From Alkalibacillus almallahensis (lineage in GTDB: Bacteria; Bacillota; Bacilli; Bacillales; Alkalibacillaceae): a stretch of DNA of 64,000 nucleotides. The DNA lies in the NCBI RefSeq assembly GCF_011761495.1, contig NZ_JAASRU010000008.1, positions 62,001-126,000 of the forward strand, read 5' to 3'. Numbering within the stretch: position 1 is the stretch's first letter; every line of letters starts with the position of its first letter. The notes beneath the pieces are model-generated. The model was not told the DNA's origin and made no database searches. It saw nothing but the letters and a program-made list of their open reading frames with translations. Below are positions 18,979-28,226 of this stretch, one piece after another. Made by a program: the position numbers and the translations under genes.

Positions 18979-19251
18979 ATGATTGAGAAAACTAAAACAA
19001 ATAGTAATTCTGTAATTTCTTTGACTATAGGTATTTTATCAATACTTATACCATTTATCGGTTTGTTTCTTGGTGTTTTCGGAGTTGTTACGTCAAGAAA
19101 AGCTATAAAAGAAATAGAAAAAAACAGAGAAGATGGTAGAGGTCTAGCAAATTCGGGTTTAATTTGTAGCTCAGTTGGAATTGTCATACAATTGTTCGTA
19201 GTGTTAGGGTATATCGCTTTTATCTCTATAACGACTGAAAACATAGGCTAA
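18979..19251 (+). CDS. Small DUF4190-type membrane protein (passenger)
   Basis: A 90-residue protein with two hydrophobic segments (about residues 13-37 and 62-84) around a charged linker, SRKAIKEIEKNREDGRGLANSG. This two-helix pattern with KAIKEI and GRGLA is that of the DUF4190 family, of unknown function. A GGGGG tract lies about eight bases before the ATG. It lies wholly inside the IS1595-like element, behind the transposase remnant and ahead of a strong terminator, and unlike the transposase has stayed intact. Confidence 0.65.
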   Translation: MIEKTKTNSNSVISLTIGILSILIPFIGLFLGVFGVVTSRKAIKEIEKNREDGRGLANSGLICSSVGIVIQLFVVLGYIAFISITTENIG

Positions 19252-19298
19252 ATAAATTTTATTCAACGGGAACGTTAGTTGTAGAAGACAATAAAATT

Positions 19299-19336
19299 AA
19301 ACGGAACTTCCAGTTTTATGGGAGTTCCGTTTTTTC
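19299..19336 (+). terminator. Terminator after the passenger gene
   Basis: AACGGAACTTCC and GGGAGTTCCGTT pair at 11 of 12 positions around an 8-base loop and are followed by TTTTT. It lies inside the right end of the IS1595-like element. Confidence 0.85.
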
Positions 19337-19455
19337 TATAAATATCAACATTGAACTTTAACAGAGCCTTTTTAAAAGAAATTAAACGTTATGATAATTA
19401 CTTTAATATTAGAGAGAATAAAGTAGTATCTAGATCATTTTGAGGAGGCTTTTAA

Positions 19456-20310
19456 ATGGATAATGATATGAATTATGGTGATGATTATAAATATATCCCG
19501 GCAACTTCTATAGGAAGCGGTGTCGGAATTAATGTTTTGCCAGATTTGTACAGCCATACTGTCCAGATCGTTAATATAATTTTAGTTGGCAATAATAAGG
19601 ATGACTTTGTATTAGTCGATGCAGGAATGCCTGAATCAGCAGATGAGATCATTTCTGTTGTAGAAGAACGTTTTGGTTCAAACAGTCGCCCTAAGGCAAT
19701 TATTTTAACACATGGTCATTTCGATCATGTTGGTGCGCTAATTGAACTGGTGGAATATTGGGATGTTTCTGTTTATGCTCATGAATTAGAGTTACCTTTT
19801 TTAACAGGAGAAAAGAGCTATCCAGAACCAGACCCTTCTGTTGAAGGTGGTATGGTGGCAAAACTATCATCAATGTTCCCTAATGAGCCTGTCAACTTAG
19901 GAAATCACGTAGAAAAACTCCCTCCTGACGGAAGTGTTCCTTATATGCCTGGCTTCAATTGGGTTCATACACCTGGGCACACACCAGGACATATTTCGTT
20001 ATACAGAGAAGATGACAGAACGCTGATTGTAGGAGACACATTTATTACAGTTAAACAAGAATCTCTTTTGAAAGTGTTAAAACAGCAACAGGAAATAAGC
20101 GGACCTCCAAGATACCTCACACCTGATTGGAAAGCTGCAAAGGAATCCGTGATAAAATTACAACGTTTGAACCCGTCTGTTGCCATTACAGGACACGGAT
20201 ACCCAATGTCTGGTGATTTATTAGCGGAGAGTTTAGAGAAATTAGTCCACGACTTTGATCGTATTGCTGTGCCCGATTACGGTGAGTATGTTAATAGAGA
20301 TGAACATTAA
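19456..20310 (+). CDS. MBL-fold metallo-hydrolase
   Basis: A 284-residue metallo-beta-lactamase-fold protein. The zinc-binding signature THGHFDHVGA is at about residues 85-94, with a further histidine in HTPGHTPGH, an aspartate in LIVGDTFI and a late histidine in TGHGYP. There is no signal peptide. The substrate cannot be deduced; related proteins include hydroxyacylglutathione hydrolases and lactonases. GAGGAGG lies eight bases before the ATG. It is the first gene after the IS1595-like element and stands alone, with a 118-base gap to the next gene. Confidence 0.85.
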   Translation: MDNDMNYGDDYKYIPATSIGSGVGINVLPDLYSHTVQIVNIILVGNNKDDFVLVDAGMPESADEIISVVEERFGSNSRPKAIILTHGHFDHVGALIELVEYWDVSVYAHELELPFLTGEKSYPEPDPSVEGGMVAKLSSMFPNEPVNLGNHVEKLPPDGSVPYMPGFNWVHTPGHTPGHISLYREDDRTLIVGDTFITVKQESLLKVLKQQQEISGPPRYLTPDWKAAKESVIKLQRLNPSVAITGHGYPMSGDLLAESLEKLVHDFDRIAVPDYGEYVNRDEH

Positions 20311-20428
20311 CAAAGACTATATTGTAAATAACGTTTTTTCTATCGAATTTATTAACGGTTCAGAACATAGTGACGTTTGTTTTTAACTTTAATGAGCAGT
20401 AAAATATGATTTAAGGAGGGATCAAACG

Positions 20429-21355
20429 ATGCAAACAAATAGATTAGGACAAACAGACTTACATGTTTCCGAAATTGGCTTAGGATGTATGAATTTAGGG
20501 ACAGATGAACAAAATGCTCAAGCTATTATTAAGGAAGCTACTCAAAATGGAATCAATTACTTAGATACAGCTGATCTATATGGTTTTGGAGAAAATGAAA
20601 AATTAGTCGGTAAAGCTATAAAAGGAAATCGTGACAACCTCATAATTGCGACCAAAGGTGGTAATCATTTTGAACCTGGTCAAGACAATTGGTATTGGGA
20701 CCCTTCTAAAGCTTATCTAAAAGAAGCAGTTAAAAATAGTCTACTTCGTTTAGGCTTAAATGATGTCGATCTATACCAACTTCATGGCGGAACAATCGAA
20801 GATCCAATAGATGAAGTCGTTGAAGCATTTGAGGAGTTACAACAAGAAGGGTTAATTCGTCATATCGGATTATCTTCAATTCGCCCTAATGTGATTAAAG
20901 CATTCGTTAATCGTACGAATATAACTAGTGTGATGATGCAATATAGTATGATCGATAGACGACCTGAAGAGACTATGCTCGACTATTTAAATGATCATCA
21001 AGTTAGTGTGGTGGTTCGCGGTGCATTAGGCAAAGGAATGCTAACGGACCAAGGGCTAAAACAATGGGAAGCAAAGGGTCAGAATGGTTTTCTGGATTAC
21101 AGTGAGGAAGAACTGAAACATTTGATTGAACAGGTACAACTCACCGCAAATAAACACGAGGTTTCTCCTCAAGCTCTAGCTATGAGTTATGCATTAGAAC
21201 ATCCTGCTGTTTCAAGTTTGATTTTAGGAGCAAGTCGTCCAGAACAAGTCAGAAAGAATCTTGAAGCTTATCATAACCGTCCGACAGAATCATACATTTT
21301 CAACAATCTACTGCCTTCATTAAAAACACAAATATATGAGCAGCACCGTGCTTAA
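20429..21355 (+). CDS. Aldo/keto reductase (YqkF-like)
   Basis: A 308-residue NADPH-dependent oxidoreductase of the aldo/keto reductase superfamily. The catalytic tetrad is visible: D and Y in YLDTADLYGFGENE, K in LIIATKGGNHF, and H in VDLYQLHGGT. The cofactor end is in LILGASRPEQVRKNL. Overall it resembles B. subtilis YqkF, whose physiological substrate is unknown. AAGGAGGG precedes the ATG by eight bases. Confidence 0.88.
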   Translation: MQTNRLGQTDLHVSEIGLGCMNLGTDEQNAQAIIKEATQNGINYLDTADLYGFGENEKLVGKAIKGNRDNLIIATKGGNHFEPGQDNWYWDPSKAYLKEAVKNSLLRLGLNDVDLYQLHGGTIEDPIDEVVEAFEELQQEGLIRHIGLSSIRPNVIKAFVNRTNITSVMMQYSMIDRRPEETMLDYLNDHQVSVVVRGALGKGMLTDQGLKQWEAKGQNGFLDYSEEELKHLIEQVQLTANKHEVSPQALAMSYALEHPAVSSLILGASRPEQVRKNLEAYHNRPTESYIFNNLLPSLKTQIYEQHRA

Positions 21356-21363
21356 AAACATTA

Positions 21364-21399
21364 ATAGCTGAGCAAATCATCCAGATTATGCTCAGCTAT
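21364..21399. terminator. Bidirectional terminator between convergent genes
   Basis: ATAGCTGAGCA and TGCTCAGCTAT form a perfect 11-bp stem around a 14-base loop, between the stops of the aldo/keto reductase and the convergent MBL-fold gene. Confidence 0.75.
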
Positions 21400-21422
21400 T
21401 ATAATTGATATAAGTACCTCAC

Positions 21423-22385
21423 TTACGAATATAACGGCGTGGCTTTATACATTAACACACCATTTCTTGTGATTGAGCCCACATATCCCGCTTCTTCCAA
21501 ATAATCGAGTTGCCCAATCGTTTCAGACATTGTTAACCCAAATTGTTTATTGTAATGTTTCGGGAATAAAAACTGACAAACTTCAAAGGGCGTTACCTCA
21601 TGTTCTCGAACATAATTCAAAACTTTTTGAGCACGTTCTTCCTGCCTCTGCAATCGATGATCAATTAATTTAGATTGAAAATTAAATATATCACCATGAC
21701 CAGGCAATACTGTTTCAATACTGAATGACTGTAACTTCTTTAAGGTTCTTCGATAATGTAACAACGGTTTCGGTCGTTCATTTCCTGGAAGTGGTGCTTC
21801 TAAAATCGGATTTGATGAAATGTGTTTTAATAAATGGTCGCCAGCCACCATTGTGTGGTCTTTTTCATTTAGAAAGGACAAATGACTTTGTGCATGACCT
21901 TTCGTTTCTATAATATGCCAGTTCTTAAGACCAGGTATCTCTTGACCTTCATCAATAATGTTCGTTAATTGACGCTTTCCTTGGAAACGAAAGGCATTTT
22001 GAATCGTTTTTGGAACATTACGGTATTGTTCGGGAACTGCGAACTGGTCATATAATGTTGAAAAATAGGATTCATAGTGAGCAAAATAGGATTCATCTTG
22101 TTTTAACCACAAATCTGTCATACGATGCCCATACACCGCATTCACATTTTCAAATCTATGAATAAGTCCTGTATGATCAGGATGGTGATGAGTCAGAACA
22201 ATTTGTTGAATGTCATTCGGTTTCAATCCAATTTCATCTAATTGGTGCACCATAGCGTCCCAAGATTCGTCTGTATCAACACCCGCATCGAACATCGTGA
22301 TTGGATCGTCCTTTAATACATAGCAATGCACGTCCCCTACTGCATAAGGTGTAGGTAAAGTTATTTGATATATCGTATTATCCAT
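21423..22385 (-). CDS. MBL-fold metallo-hydrolase (YqjP-like)
   Basis: A 320-residue metallo-beta-lactamase-fold hydrolase. The zinc motif THHHPDHTG is near residue 65, with a histidine in ETKGHAQSH, an aspartate in MVAGDHLL and a histidine in VLPGHGDIF. A C-terminal region of about 80 residues resembles the winged-helix tail of the B. subtilis YqjP group. The ATG at 22385 has AAGGTGG eight bases upstream and is preferred to the GTG six codons earlier. It is the last gene before yqjN on this strand, as in B. subtilis. Substrate unknown. Confidence 0.85.
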   Translation of the reverse strand: MDNTIYQITLPTPYAVGDVHCYVLKDDPITMFDAGVDTDESWDAMVHQLDEIGLKPNDIQQIVLTHHHPDHTGLIHRFENVNAVYGHRMTDLWLKQDESYFAHYESYFSTLYDQFAVPEQYRNVPKTIQNAFRFQGKRQLTNIIDEGQEIPGLKNWHIIETKGHAQSHLSFLNEKDHTMVAGDHLLKHISSNPILEAPLPGNERPKPLLHYRRTLKKLQSFSIETVLPGHGDIFNFQSKLIDHRLQRQEERAQKVLNYVREHEVTPFEVCQFLFPKHYNKQFGLTMSETIGQLDYLEEAGYVGSITRNGVLMYKATPLYS

Positions 22386-22443
22386 AAAATAAGCCACCTT
22401 CACAACGTTTCTTATTATTATACTACAATATTACTAATAAAAT

Positions 22444-24069
22444 CTAATTCGATTTCGATTCATGAAAAACCTTTTCGATAGCACTGGACAAAATATCAGG
22501 TAATACGTTGAATGAATATCCTAATTCTAATCGCTCTGTCCACTGATGAGGATCTTTTCCGTACGGACCAATATTAACGGTTGGAATAGCGATATTTGAT
22601 TTTGTAATATAATGTCCGTGAACACGCTGCAAGGGCATGTTTTGAGCTAATAAACTGATATCATATTCCTCGTTCAATTGTTCTCCTATAAAACTCAAAT
22701 CAGATATACCGTTAAAATAAAATTTTCGCTTACTATCATAACCTTCTGCTGAAATAGCGGATTGAACCTCATCTACAATGTTCGTTACTTTTTGACTATT
22801 ACTAGTAACAGCAGGATAAAACGGTGGACTATAAAACAGCACCATCATTGGTGCCAAGTGTTGGCAAAACTTTGCAAGTTCTTGTACAAATTGGATCGTT
22901 AATTCACGTTCGGTTAACTGAGAATCCTTTTTAAGTTGTTCTAATTTATGATCAACAATTTGTTTTCCATGACGTTTTATAGCTTCATCATACAATTGAG
23001 AAAATGTGAATGCATTAACTGAAACATGATAAGAAGAGCCTTCTAAATTGGCGACTTTTTGGTATTGGTTATATTGTTTTAGTATATGATTTTCGATGTC
23101 TTCTTTGGCTTCTTCCATTATCGAAAATAACTTAGCATTTATATTAGAAACGGTTTGTTTCATAAATAATATATTATACATGGCTACAGCACTCACCGTC
23201 GTTTTAACCGAATAATCTTCTTTTAAATCTCGCATCATTAAGCTGACAGGTGGTGGTGTCACTTCCTCCCCTACTTTTTCAATAAAGTCTGTATTTAATT
23301 CAAGCTTATGATTGAGAGCACTGAGCATGAAATTCGCATTTACTCCTTGAAATGGTTCGCCAACATGCGTTTCTTTTCCAAAACACAAGAAACCCGGTAA
23401 TGCTTTACCTAAAGAACCCGTGTAAACATAGTTTTGCTCATCTTCTCGATGCTGCCGGAAAGTCGATTCACTATTGATGCATAGTTGAAACGTTAAATTA
23501 TGTCGTTTTTGAAAATCATCTAAAAACTTAACTGATTCGATCATGCCTTGTGAATTCACTTCTTCATCTGGTACGACTAATATTAAGACATTACCAGAAT
23601 ATGTTCCATTTAAGGCTCGTTCGATCATGGATAGATGCAAAACCGTCCCAGCTTTCATATCCATAGTCCCTCGACCGAATAGCCAGTCACCATTCCGTAA
23701 ATCTTCCCTAGCTTCTTGCGGTAATACATCTTGATTTTGTTTAAGTGAAGCGGTTAATTGATTGGGCGAAAAGGCTAAATTCTGAAACATGCCAAATCCT
23801 TCAGTATCAACTACATCTATATGGCTAAGTAAAATCACCGTATCTTCAGTTTCTGGCTCTGCTTTAACTAAGCCCATCAGAGCTTCACGTCCATCACTTA
23901 GCGGAATTTTGTTAAGATCATCAGGGTGTTCTTGAAAATATGAAGCTTCATGAAGCCAATCATAAATTCTAGTCACGATATCTTTTTCAGACTTAGAATA
24001 TGTTACACTTGGATATTCAACAAGCTCTATTAATAACTGTTTTAATTCTTCTTTTGACTGCCATTTCAT
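22444..24069 (-). CDS. yqjN: M20-family amidohydrolase, YqjN/RocB-like
   Basis: A 541-residue zinc-dependent M20 peptidase relative similar to B. subtilis YqjN and RocB, linked to amino acid degradation. The metal-binding motifs are LLSHIDVVD and, after a long loop, GRGTMDMKAGTVLHL followed by VVPDEEVNSQGM. The protein is longer than simple M20 enzymes because of an insertion after about residue 280. I chose the ATG at 24069, preceded by AAAGGGTG, over the GTG three codons upstream. Precise substrate is not known. Confidence 0.85.
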   Translation of the reverse strand: MKWQSKEELKQLLIELVEYPSVTYSKSEKDIVTRIYDWLHEASYFQEHPDDLNKIPLSDGREALMGLVKAEPETEDTVILLSHIDVVDTEGFGMFQNLAFSPNQLTASLKQNQDVLPQEAREDLRNGDWLFGRGTMDMKAGTVLHLSMIERALNGTYSGNVLILVVPDEEVNSQGMIESVKFLDDFQKRHNLTFQLCINSESTFRQHREDEQNYVYTGSLGKALPGFLCFGKETHVGEPFQGVNANFMLSALNHKLELNTDFIEKVGEEVTPPPVSLMMRDLKEDYSVKTTVSAVAMYNILFMKQTVSNINAKLFSIMEEAKEDIENHILKQYNQYQKVANLEGSSYHVSVNAFTFSQLYDEAIKRHGKQIVDHKLEQLKKDSQLTERELTIQFVQELAKFCQHLAPMMVLFYSPPFYPAVTSNSQKVTNIVDEVQSAISAEGYDSKRKFYFNGISDLSFIGEQLNEEYDISLLAQNMPLQRVHGHYITKSNIAIPTVNIGPYGKDPHQWTERLELGYSFNVLPDILSSAIEKVFHESKSN

Positions 24070-24127
24070 AATCGTCACCCTTTATATTGACTTTTCTGAC
24101 ATCATACACCACAATCATAACAGAGAA

Positions 24128-24859
24128 TTGAAAGAGGTGTTGGCAATTCATACGAAAATTTTTGCTCACCGAGGCGCAAGCCGATATGCACCAGAAAATA
24201 CGATGTCTGCTTTTCAGTTAGCTCATAAACAAGGAGCAGATGGAATTGAACTTGATATACACTTATCACGTGATAATGAGATCGTCGTTATTCATGACGA
24301 AACGCTAAAACGAACGACAAACCATTCTGGATTAGTCAATCATTTCACCCTTCAAGAACTCCAAGCCCTTGATGCAGGCAGCTGGTTCCATCACGATTTT
24401 AGCCAAGCCGTCATACCGAGTCTTGAACAAGTGTTAAAATGGATTAAAACAACGGATTTGCACCTTAATATTGAATTAAAAACAGATACCATTCCATATC
24501 ATCAGATTGAAGATCAAGTAGTTGAGCTCATACAACATTTTAAATTAGAAGATAGAACAATCTTATCCTGTTTTAATCCATCAACTATCCATCATTTGCA
24601 TTCAATTCAAAATCAGATAGAGCTGGCTTGGTTAAGACAAAAGCGAACCAAAAACTTAGCTTATCAGTTAGGTGCTATTGGAGCAGATAGTATCCATATC
24701 CATCAGCGTCTATTAGGTGGACCTATGACTCAAGAAATTCAGACGAAACAGATTCCTTTTCGAGTTTTCACTGTTAATAAAGCCAAGCAATGGCAACAAT
24801 GCTTGAATCTAAATGCTAACGGTTTAATAACAGATATCCCAGATTTAATGAAGGAGTGA
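24128..24859 (+). CDS. Glycerophosphodiester phosphodiesterase
   Basis: A GDPD-family TIM-barrel enzyme of about 240 residues, without signal peptide, that hydrolyses glycerophosphodiesters to glycerol-3-phosphate and an alcohol. Motifs: AHRGASRYAPENTMSAF with catalytic histidine and arginine, then GIELDIHLSRDNEIVVIHDE with the metal ligands. It resembles B. subtilis YqiK. The start is uncertain: TTG codons at 24128 and 24140 are open but badly spaced from AAAGAGGTG (24131-24139), whereas an ATT at 24146 has ideal spacing and gives a protein starting MHTKIFAHRG, like its homologues. First of four genes in an apparent operon. Confidence 0.88.
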   Translation: MKEVLAIHTKIFAHRGASRYAPENTMSAFQLAHKQGADGIELDIHLSRDNEIVVIHDETLKRTTNHSGLVNHFTLQELQALDAGSWFHHDFSQAVIPSLEQVLKWIKTTDLHLNIELKTDTIPYHQIEDQVVELIQHFKLEDRTILSCFNPSTIHHLHSIQNQIELAWLRQKRTKNLAYQLGAIGADSIHIHQRLLGGPMTQEIQTKQIPFRVFTVNKAKQWQQCLNLNANGLITDIPDLMKE

Positions 24860-24865
24860 CAAACG

Positions 24866-25885
24866 TTGGATACTAAACTTTTTTCACCTATTACATTTGA
24901 TAATATTGAACTTAAAAATCGTATTGTGATGTCGCCTATGTGCATGTACTCATGCCATAATCAAGATGGTCGTGTGACACCATTTCATATGACGCATTAC
25001 GAAAGTCGAGCGGTAGGTCAAGCTGGTCTTGTTATGCTTGAAGCATCAGCTGTCCAACCTAATGGTAGAATTTCTTATGAAGACCTTGGGATTTGGTCTG
25101 ATGATCAGATTGAAGGCCTACAACAAGTGACTTCAAGAATACATGCTCACGGGGCTAAAGCAGCCATTCAACTTGCTCACGCAGGTCGTAAAGCTAATTT
25201 AAACGAGACGATTCATGCGCCATCTCCATTACCATTTAATGAACAATTACCTGAGCCTGAAGAGATGACACAGGACGACATACAGAATACAATTAACGCC
25301 TTTCGTGATGCTGCTAGACGTGCAAATAAAGCAAACTTTGATATTATCGAAATTCACGCTGCACATGGCTATTTAATCAACCAGTTTCTATCACCTTTAA
25401 CGAATACACGTGATGATCAGTATGGTGGTGATTTACATAATCGAATGCGCTTCTTACTAGAGATTATTGAAGCAGTCCAGCAAACTTGGAATGGACCTAT
25501 TTTTGTTCGCCTTTCAACAGCTGAATATCATGAAGAAGGCAATCAATTATCTGATATTATTGATATATCCGAAGTACTCAAACAAAAAGGTATTTCTCTA
25601 ATCGACTGCAGTTCAGGGGGCGTTGTACCAGCTCGAATTAAACCTTATCCAGGCTATCAAATTCCTATGACGGATCAAATTCGAAACCAAGCTAAAATAT
25701 CAACTGGTGCCGTAGGTCTTATTACAACAGGCATTCAATCTGAAGAAATCCTGCAAAATAACCGAGCTGATTTAATCTTCATCGGCAGACAAATGTTACT
25801 TAATCCATATTGGGCTAAACAAGCTGCTCTTGAATTAAATGAATCAATAGATAGTCCAAAACAATATGAACGTGGTTGGCGATAA
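24866..25885 (+). CDS. namA: NADPH dehydrogenase, old yellow enzyme family
   Basis: A 339-residue FMN-dependent ene-reductase matching B. subtilis YqjM/NamA, which reduces activated C=C bonds and some nitro compounds. The YqjM-type cysteine is present in MSPMCMYSCH. The substrate-binding histidines are in IEIHAAHGYLINQFLSP, and NTRDDQYGGDL follows. The start is a TTG seven bases after AAGGAG; no ATG fits the alignment. It begins 6 bases after the GDPD stop. Confidence 0.94.
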   Translation: MDTKLFSPITFDNIELKNRIVMSPMCMYSCHNQDGRVTPFHMTHYESRAVGQAGLVMLEASAVQPNGRISYEDLGIWSDDQIEGLQQVTSRIHAHGAKAAIQLAHAGRKANLNETIHAPSPLPFNEQLPEPEEMTQDDIQNTINAFRDAARRANKANFDIIEIHAAHGYLINQFLSPLTNTRDDQYGGDLHNRMRFLLEIIEAVQQTWNGPIFVRLSTAEYHEEGNQLSDIIDISEVLKQKGISLIDCSSGGVVPARIKPYPGYQIPMTDQIRNQAKISTGAVGLITTGIQSEEILQNNRADLIFIGRQMLLNPYWAKQAALELNESIDSPKQYERGWR

Positions 25886-25909
25886 AAGCATTAATAGGAG
25901 GCATTCATC

Positions 25910-26836
25910 GTGGAATTAACTTTTTTAGGAACTGGTTCAGGTGTTCCTTCTAAACAACGGAATGTATCTTCATTGGCATTACAAATGCATCAAGAACGTG
26001 ATGAAATTTGGCTTTTTGATTGCGGTGAAGCTACTCAACACCAGATTTTACAGACGACTATTAAACCGCGTAAAATAACAAAGATTTTTATCACTCATAT
26101 TCACGGTGATCATATTTTTGGCTTACCAGGATTACTAAGCAGTCGTTCATTTCAAGATGGCAATTCTGCTTTAGAGATCTATGGCCCTAAGGGTGTTCAG
26201 GAATTCGTTGAATCTGCTTTAACTCTTTCTGAAACCCATTTAAAGTATCCCATTCATTATCAAGAACTTCATGAAGGAATAATTTTTGAAGATGAACAAA
26301 TTCGTGTTAAATCGATGCAACTTGTACATGGGGTTCCATCATATGGTTTCGTCATTGAGGAATCCGACCAAATTGGTCCCCTTCTACCAGACCGTTTGAA
26401 AAGCTTTGGTATCAAACCTGGTCCTATTTACGAACAAATTAAAGCGAATGAGTTTGTGACTTTAAATGATGGAACGACGATTAATCGCGATGATGTGACG
26501 GGGCCAATGATTCCAGGCAGAAAAATAGCTATTTTAGGTGATACATTGCCATATGATCGGATTGTTGATTTCATCCGAGATTCTAATGTGTTAGTCCATG
26601 AGGCAACATTTATCAACGAGGACGCACATTTAGCGAGCGACTATAACCATTCTACTAGCACACAAGCTGTTAAAATTGCAGATGAAGCGCAAGTCAAACA
26701 TGTCATGTTAAATCATATTTCTAGCCGTTATTTACGACATGATTTAGAAAATGAGCTAAATACACTTAAACAAATACACCCTTCAGTCAATTACGTCTAT
26801 GACTTCGACTCTTTTCAAATCCAAAAGGAGGGATAA
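25910..26836 (+). CDS. rnz: Ribonuclease Z
   Basis: A 308-residue beta-CASP-like metallo-hydrolase that trims the 3' end of tRNA precursors. It has the RNase Z opening MELTFLGTGSGVPSKQRNVSS, the zinc motif THIHGDHIFGLPGLL, the aspartate in AILGDTLP, and the C-terminal HxST-type segment DYNHSTSTQAVKIA with NHISSRY. GGAGG precedes the GTG start. It lies 3 bases before the aldehyde dehydrogenase gene. Confidence 0.95.
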   Translation: MELTFLGTGSGVPSKQRNVSSLALQMHQERDEIWLFDCGEATQHQILQTTIKPRKITKIFITHIHGDHIFGLPGLLSSRSFQDGNSALEIYGPKGVQEFVESALTLSETHLKYPIHYQELHEGIIFEDEQIRVKSMQLVHGVPSYGFVIEESDQIGPLLPDRLKSFGIKPGPIYEQIKANEFVTLNDGTTINRDDVTGPMIPGRKIAILGDTLPYDRIVDFIRDSNVLVHEATFINEDAHLASDYNHSTSTQAVKIADEAQVKHVMLNHISSRYLRHDLENELNTLKQIHPSVNYVYDFDSFQIQKEG

Positions 26837-26839
26837 AAC

Positions 26840-28213
26840 GTGAATTCAATCGAATCTACCATACAAAAACAAAAAACCTTATTTAAAGCCGGCAAGACGA
26901 TGACTCATACTTTTCGTGCCCATCAATTGCAGCGATTGAAGCAAATGTTAAAACGCCATGAATCAGATATATACGAAGCCCTTAAACAAGATTTAAATAA
27001 ATCAAGCTATGAGGTCTTATTAACTGAACTCGGTTATTTATACAATGAAATTGATGAAACGCTACAACATTTACAGAGCTGGATGGCACCCGAAAAGGTT
27101 AAATCCCCTACGTCTCATAAAGGGGCCAAAAGTATGGTCTACAAACAACCTTATGGCGTCAGTCTAATCATCAGCCCATGGAATTACCCCCTTCAATTAG
27201 CCTTAGCTCCTCTAATTGGAGCAATTGCTGGTGGAAACACGGCCGTGATCAAGCCATCAGAATTCACAAGTCATACTAGTCAATTATTAGAAACAATGAT
27301 TGAAGAAACATTTGAAGACCAATACATTACGGTTATTCAAGGTGAAAAAGATGTAAGTGAAGCACTACTTGATCAACCGTTTGATTACATTTTCTTCACT
27401 GGAAGTACACAAGTCGGAAAAATCGTTATGGAAAAAGCGAGTAAACAACTCATTCCAGTAACTCTAGAGTTAGGCGGGAAAAGTCCTGTTATCGTTGATG
27501 AGGATGCGAAGATTCAACTGGCAGCTCGCAGAATTGCTTGGGGTAAATTCATGAACGCTGGTCAAACTTGCGTGGCTCCAGATTATGCACTCGTCCACCG
27601 TAATGTGAAAGACCAACTAATCGAAGCACTTAAAACAGAAATCGAAACGATGTACTCAGAAAATCCGATTCAAAACGAGGACTACACTAAAATTGTAAAT
27701 GAAAGTCATTTTGAACGACTCTCAGACTATTTAAAAGAAGGTCGTATTTTGTATGGCGGTCAGAAGGAGCAAGCTAGTCACAAGTTTAACCCAACCATTG
27801 TCGACGATATTGATTGGCAGTCAAAGGTTATGCAAGACGAAATATTCGGTCCTATCCTACCTGTTCTTTCATTTGATTATCTAGAAGAGGTTGTTGATCA
27901 TGTAGAACAGGCACGTAATCCTCTAGCGCTCTATTATTTCTCTGAGAATAGTAAAAAGCAGGATTGGGTGATCAAGAACTTGTCATTTGGTGGCGGATGT
28001 ATTAATGACACGATTATGCACTTAGCTAATCCGCATTTGCCATTTGGTGGCCTTGGGACTAGTGGAATTGGAAGCTACCATGGTGTTCATAGTTTTGAAA
28101 CATTCACACACCGCAAAAGTGTTGTAAAACAAACAACTAAATTTGACCTATCATTCCGGTACCCTCATTCAAAAATTGCCGAAAAAGTGTTTAATAAATT
28201 GTTTAATAAATAA
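26840..28213 (+). CDS. Aldehyde dehydrogenase, class 3 type
   Basis: A 457-residue NAD(P)-dependent aldehyde dehydrogenase. The catalytic glutamate is in TLELGGKSPVIV, the nucleophilic cysteine in NAGQTCVAPDYAL, and the cofactor motif is FTGSTQVGKIV. Its length and C-terminal KSFETF-like stretch (HSFETFTHRKSVV) fit the class 3 group, like B. subtilis YwdH, which acts on medium- and long-chain or aromatic aldehydes. It is translationally close to rnz. Repeat copy C starts 14 bases beyond its stop. Confidence 0.92.
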   Translation: MNSIESTIQKQKTLFKAGKTMTHTFRAHQLQRLKQMLKRHESDIYEALKQDLNKSSYEVLLTELGYLYNEIDETLQHLQSWMAPEKVKSPTSHKGAKSMVYKQPYGVSLIISPWNYPLQLALAPLIGAIAGGNTAVIKPSEFTSHTSQLLETMIEETFEDQYITVIQGEKDVSEALLDQPFDYIFFTGSTQVGKIVMEKASKQLIPVTLELGGKSPVIVDEDAKIQLAARRIAWGKFMNAGQTCVAPDYALVHRNVKDQLIEALKTEIETMYSENPIQNEDYTKIVNESHFERLSDYLKEGRILYGGQKEQASHKFNPTIVDDIDWQSKVMQDEIFGPILPVLSFDYLEEVVDHVEQARNPLALYYFSENSKKQDWVIKNLSFGGGCINDTIMHLANPHLPFGGLGTSGIGSYHGVHSFETFTHRKSVVKQTTKFDLSFRYPHSKIAEKVFNKLFNK

Positions 28214-28226
28214 CTCGTTGAAGTCC

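Larger units (their letters stand above)
18465..19368. mobile_element. Decayed IS1595-like element carrying a DUF4190 passenger gene
   Basis: A 904-base unit bounded by inverted ends that both start GGCTCTGTTAAAG; beyond the first 13 bases the ends still agree at TGTTGA and ATTT. Each end is flanked by the same 8 bases, TTTTTAAA (18457-18464 and 19369-19376). An 8-bp target duplication is typical of the IS1595 family. Inside are a transposase remnant (18562-18842) lacking its catalytic core and an intact small membrane-protein gene (18979-19251). The 168 bases between nudF and the element hold nothing recognisable. Confidence 0.8.
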
